This document shows, piece by piece, positions 7,378 to 8,207 of a stretch of DNA of 8,207 nt (position 1 is the stretch's first letter; every line of letters begins with the position of its first letter). This DNA comes from Oscillospiraceae bacterium (lineage in GTDB: Bacteria > Bacillota > Clostridia > Oscillospirales > Acutalibacteraceae), in NCBI GenBank assembly GCA_003517915.1, contig DOZQ01000106.1:1-8207 (forward strand), read 5' to 3'. The position numbers were made by a program, and so were the translations under genes. The notes beneath the pieces were generated by a model. It saw only the letters and a program-made list of their open reading frames with translations. It did not search any database and was not told where the DNA came from.

Positions 7378-7402
7378 CCCATGCTTATCAAACTGCTCTA
7401 AT

Positions 7403-7433
7403 ATTATAGTATTTAGCCGACCTAAGCAAGCAA
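7403..7433 (-). promoter_or_regulatory. Candidate promoter of the MFS gene
   Basis: The minus strand has a perfect -10 TATAAT at 7403-7408. TTGCTT occurs twice upstream, giving spacers of 15 bp (7424-7429) or 19 bp (7428-7433), neither ideal. The predicted start of transcription would leave a leader of about 20 nt before the GTG, which fits the lack of a strong ribosome binding site. Confidence 0.4.
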
Positions 7434-7446
7434 TTCATTTGCCGTG

Positions 7447-7516
7447 CATGAAAATCAATTTTGTGAAGCCCCGCATAAAATCTGGCAAGAGACAATTATC
7501 AAAATTGATTTTCATG
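7447..7516. repeat. 17-bp perfect inverted repeat, arms 53 bp apart
   Basis: CATGAAAATCAATTTTG (7447-7463) and its exact reverse complement (7500-7516) flank 36 bp. Each arm contains AAAAT-2-ATTTT, itself near-palindromic, so each could be a separate repressor site. It sits directly upstream of the candidate MFS -35. It might instead be a cruciform, a bidirectional RNA hairpin or a remnant of a small mobile element. Confidence 0.6.
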
Positions 7517-7570
7517 TTTACCTATAAGGGTAATGTTGATAACTTAGTCACCAAGCGGCTAACGCTTAAA

Positions 7571-7576
7571 TATAAT
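7571..7576 (+). promoter_or_regulatory. Possible -10 box for the repeat-protein gene
   Basis: TATAAT on the plus strand in an AT-rich setting. The best -35-like sequence, TTGATA at 7536-7541, is 29 bp away, too far for a standard promoter; nothing good stands at 17 bp. If used, it would give a leader of about 240 nt containing the cloverleaf structure. Confidence 0.25.
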
Positions 7577-7683
7577 GTATTGCTGCGTACAAGCTTTTAT
7601 TTAGCAAAAATATTTTAAAAAAGGCTTAGGAGACATGCAGCCAAACTGTGTAAAGCGCATGACAGACAGCGAACGCGCCTTAC

Positions 7684-7770
7684 ATAGTAACTATCCCGCG
7701 CCTTGCGCGAGTAAAGCAGATTTTGTCTGCTGCCCCAAAACAACTTGTTGCTTTGGGGCATGGTTACTAT
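7684..7770 (+). other. Cloverleaf-like multi-hairpin block, possible structured RNA or palindromic repeat element
   Basis: An outer stem of 11 pairs (7684-7694 with 7760-7770, one G-T) encloses three hairpins. They are CGCGC/GCGCG (7697-7701, 7705-7709), AGCAGA/TCTGCT (7715-7720, 7726-7731), and GCCCCAAA/TTTGGGGC extended by CAA/TTG past one mismatch (7732-7743, 7748-7759). The last hairpin abuts both the second hairpin and the outer stem, so the fold is compact. It is tRNA-sized, but the arms and loops do not match tRNA: there is no T-loop or 7-base anticodon loop. It ends 53 nt before the TTG start, so it could be a leader RNA element or a dispersed palindromic repeat. Confidence 0.5.
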
Positions 7771-7811
7771 ACACCACGCAACTATCCCAAGCCTACACCA
7801 TGAAATAGAAT

Positions 7812-7816
7812 GGAGG
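7812..7816 (+). promoter_or_regulatory. Ribosome binding site deciding a TTG start
   Basis: GGAGG with a 7-nt spacer before TTG at 7824-7826. An in-frame TAG at 7806-7808 rules out any earlier start, and the first in-frame ATG (7863) has no such site. Confidence 0.7.
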
Positions 7817-7823
7817 CAAACTT

Positions 7824-8207
7824 TTGAGCACATGGAATTGTAATAATATTTTCCCAGATGGCATGCTTCCCGATAACAGTGTATGTTGTCCGAGAGGATG
7901 TCCTCCGGCAAGACCGCCATGTCCGCCGCCGCTGCCGCCGTGTAATCCCTGCCCGGGCGGGTCACAGTCACAGGCAGCGCAGAATTTTGATCCGGCGAAA
8001 GCCGCTGGATATACGCAGGGACAGATAATTGTCGGCCCGGACGGCAAGATTTATATCGTAGGCAAAAACAATCCGCAGGGAACTCCCGGCAGTTCCCCCG
8101 ATTACACCCCGATTGCCGGCTCAGGCAAATCCTCGGCTGCCGTATATGATCCGGCGAAAGCCGCCGGATATACGCAGGGACAGATAATTGTCGGCCCGGA
8201 CGGCAAG
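7824..8207 (+). CDS. Cys/Pro-rich tandem-repeat protein, N-terminal part (cut by window edge)
   Basis: 128 codons are present and the frame is still open at the window end. Residues 1-20 include an IFPDGMLPDNS segment. Residues 21-46 are extremely Pro-rich, and there are seven Cys in the first 43 residues (6, 21, 22, 26, 33, 40, 43). From residue 56 a 53-residue tandem repeat begins: DPAKAAGYTQGQIIVGPDGK (56-75), then IYIVGKNNPQGTPG and a Ser/Asp/Gly-rich linker, then the same 20 residues again at 109-128. The two 60-nt segments differ at one silent base. There is no signal peptide, anchor or membrane segment in the visible part. Cytosolic Cys-rich, repeat-bearing proteins of this sort occur among spore coat and exosporium proteins, but I do not recognise this family. 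Start: TTG with GGAGG 7 nt upstream. It is divergent from the MFS gene and close to sugar-modification genes. Confidence 0.75.
   Translation, partial: MSTWNCNNIFPDGMLPDNSVCCPRGCPPARPPCPPPLPPCNPCPGGSQSQAAQNFDPAKAAGYTQGQIIVGPDGKIYIVGKNNPQGTPGSSPDYTPIAGSGKSSAAVYDPAKAAGYTQGQIIVGPDGK
7989..8207 (+). repeat. In-frame 159-bp tandem repeat (53 codons)
   Basis: Copy one starts at 7989 and copy two at 8148. The comparable 60 bp (7989-8048 against 8148-8207) differ only at one synonymous position. The second unit is cut by the window edge, so more copies may follow. Confidence 0.8.

Larger units (their letters stand above)
7378..7823. other. Structured divergent intergenic region
   Basis: 446 bp between the divergent MFS and repeat-protein starts without a convincing gene. 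It holds a likely MFS promoter (7403-7433), a 17-bp inverted repeat pair (7447-7516), a small hairpin AAGCG/CGCTT near 7553-7567, a plus-strand TATAAT at 7571-7576, an AT-rich stretch (7590-7618), a cloverleaf-like structured block (7684-7770), a 9-bp direct repeat (7689-7697 and 7780-7788) and the repeat-gene ribosome binding site (7812-7816). Confidence 0.6.

Noticed and set aside
7447..7516. Insertion sequence or MITE ends
   Set aside because: The enclosed 36 bp is too short for an element, no target duplication flanks it, and no transposase is nearby; a regulatory or hairpin reading is simpler.
7684..7770. tRNA gene reading of the cloverleaf
   Set aside because: The stem lengths, missing T-loop sequence and missing 7-base anticodon loop do not fit a tRNA.
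7615..7971. Long minus-strand open frame opposite the repeat gene and structured block
   Set aside because: It runs antisense through the repeat-protein start and the hairpins, has no family resemblance, and its composition looks like a shadow of the plus-strand codons.
7793..8047. Minus-strand Cys/Gly-rich open frame
   Set aside because: It mirrors the Pro/Cys-rich codons of the plus-strand gene, and lacks a ribosome binding site and any recognisable motif.
7989..8207. CRISPR array
   Set aside because: There are only two copies, 159 bp apart, in frame and within a coding sequence; it is a protein tandem repeat.

Overview
The window looks like a chromosomal accessory region from an anaerobic Gram-positive bacterium of the Firmicutes, most likely class Clostridia in the Ruminococcaceae/Oscillospiraceae/Lachnospiraceae range. 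The evidence is strong AGGAGG-type ribosome binding sites, use of GTG and TTG starts, moderate GC in genes with AT-rich intergenic DNA, and the protein families present. No rRNA, tRNA, CRISPR array, transposase or integrase is visible, so the placement is by inference only.

Layout from left to right. Positions 1-481 (minus) hold the 5' part of a secreted GH97-type glycoside hydrolase that runs off the left edge. Positions 482-659 are intergenic, with a likely operator/promoter palindrome and a long AT-rich hairpin that probably ends the transcript coming from the right. Positions 660-1475 (minus) are a single-domain GT2-like glycosyltransferase. Positions 1475-3751 (minus) are a large multidomain glycosyltransferase (GT4 plus SunS-like GT2 plus TPR-like helices) whose TGA stop overlaps the next ATG. 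Positions 3752-3904 are intergenic with two hairpins. Positions 3905-5011 and 5012-6028 (both minus, directly abutting) are capF and capE, the second-step reductase and first-step dehydratase/epimerase of the UDP-N-acetyl-L-fucosamine (FucNAc) pathway. Positions 6029-6210 hold overlapping inverted repeats before capE and a strong GC-rich hairpin after the transporter. Positions 6211-7377 (minus) are an MFS transporter with a GTG start. Positions 7378-7823 are a 446-bp divergent intergenic region rich in structure. It has a 17-bp perfect inverted repeat whose arms lie 53 bp apart and a cloverleaf-like set of four stems. From 7824 (plus) a TTG-initiated gene encodes a Cys/Pro-rich N-terminus followed by 53-residue tandem repeats and runs off the right edge.

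How the genes may work together. CapE converts UDP-GlcNAc to a 4-keto-6-deoxy-L-sugar and CapF reduces it. The usual third enzyme, the CapG/FnlC 2-epimerase, is not next to them. The two downstream glycosyltransferase genes, one with two catalytic domains, could use the resulting deoxy-amino sugar. The divergent repeat protein has no signal peptide, a Cys/Pro-rich head and a Ser/Thr/Gly/Pro-containing repeat linker. Together these suggest a glycan or protein-glycosylation locus, possibly decorating a spore-surface or other surface repeat protein. That link is inference from co-location. The enzyme identities are well supported; the role of the repeat protein is unknown.
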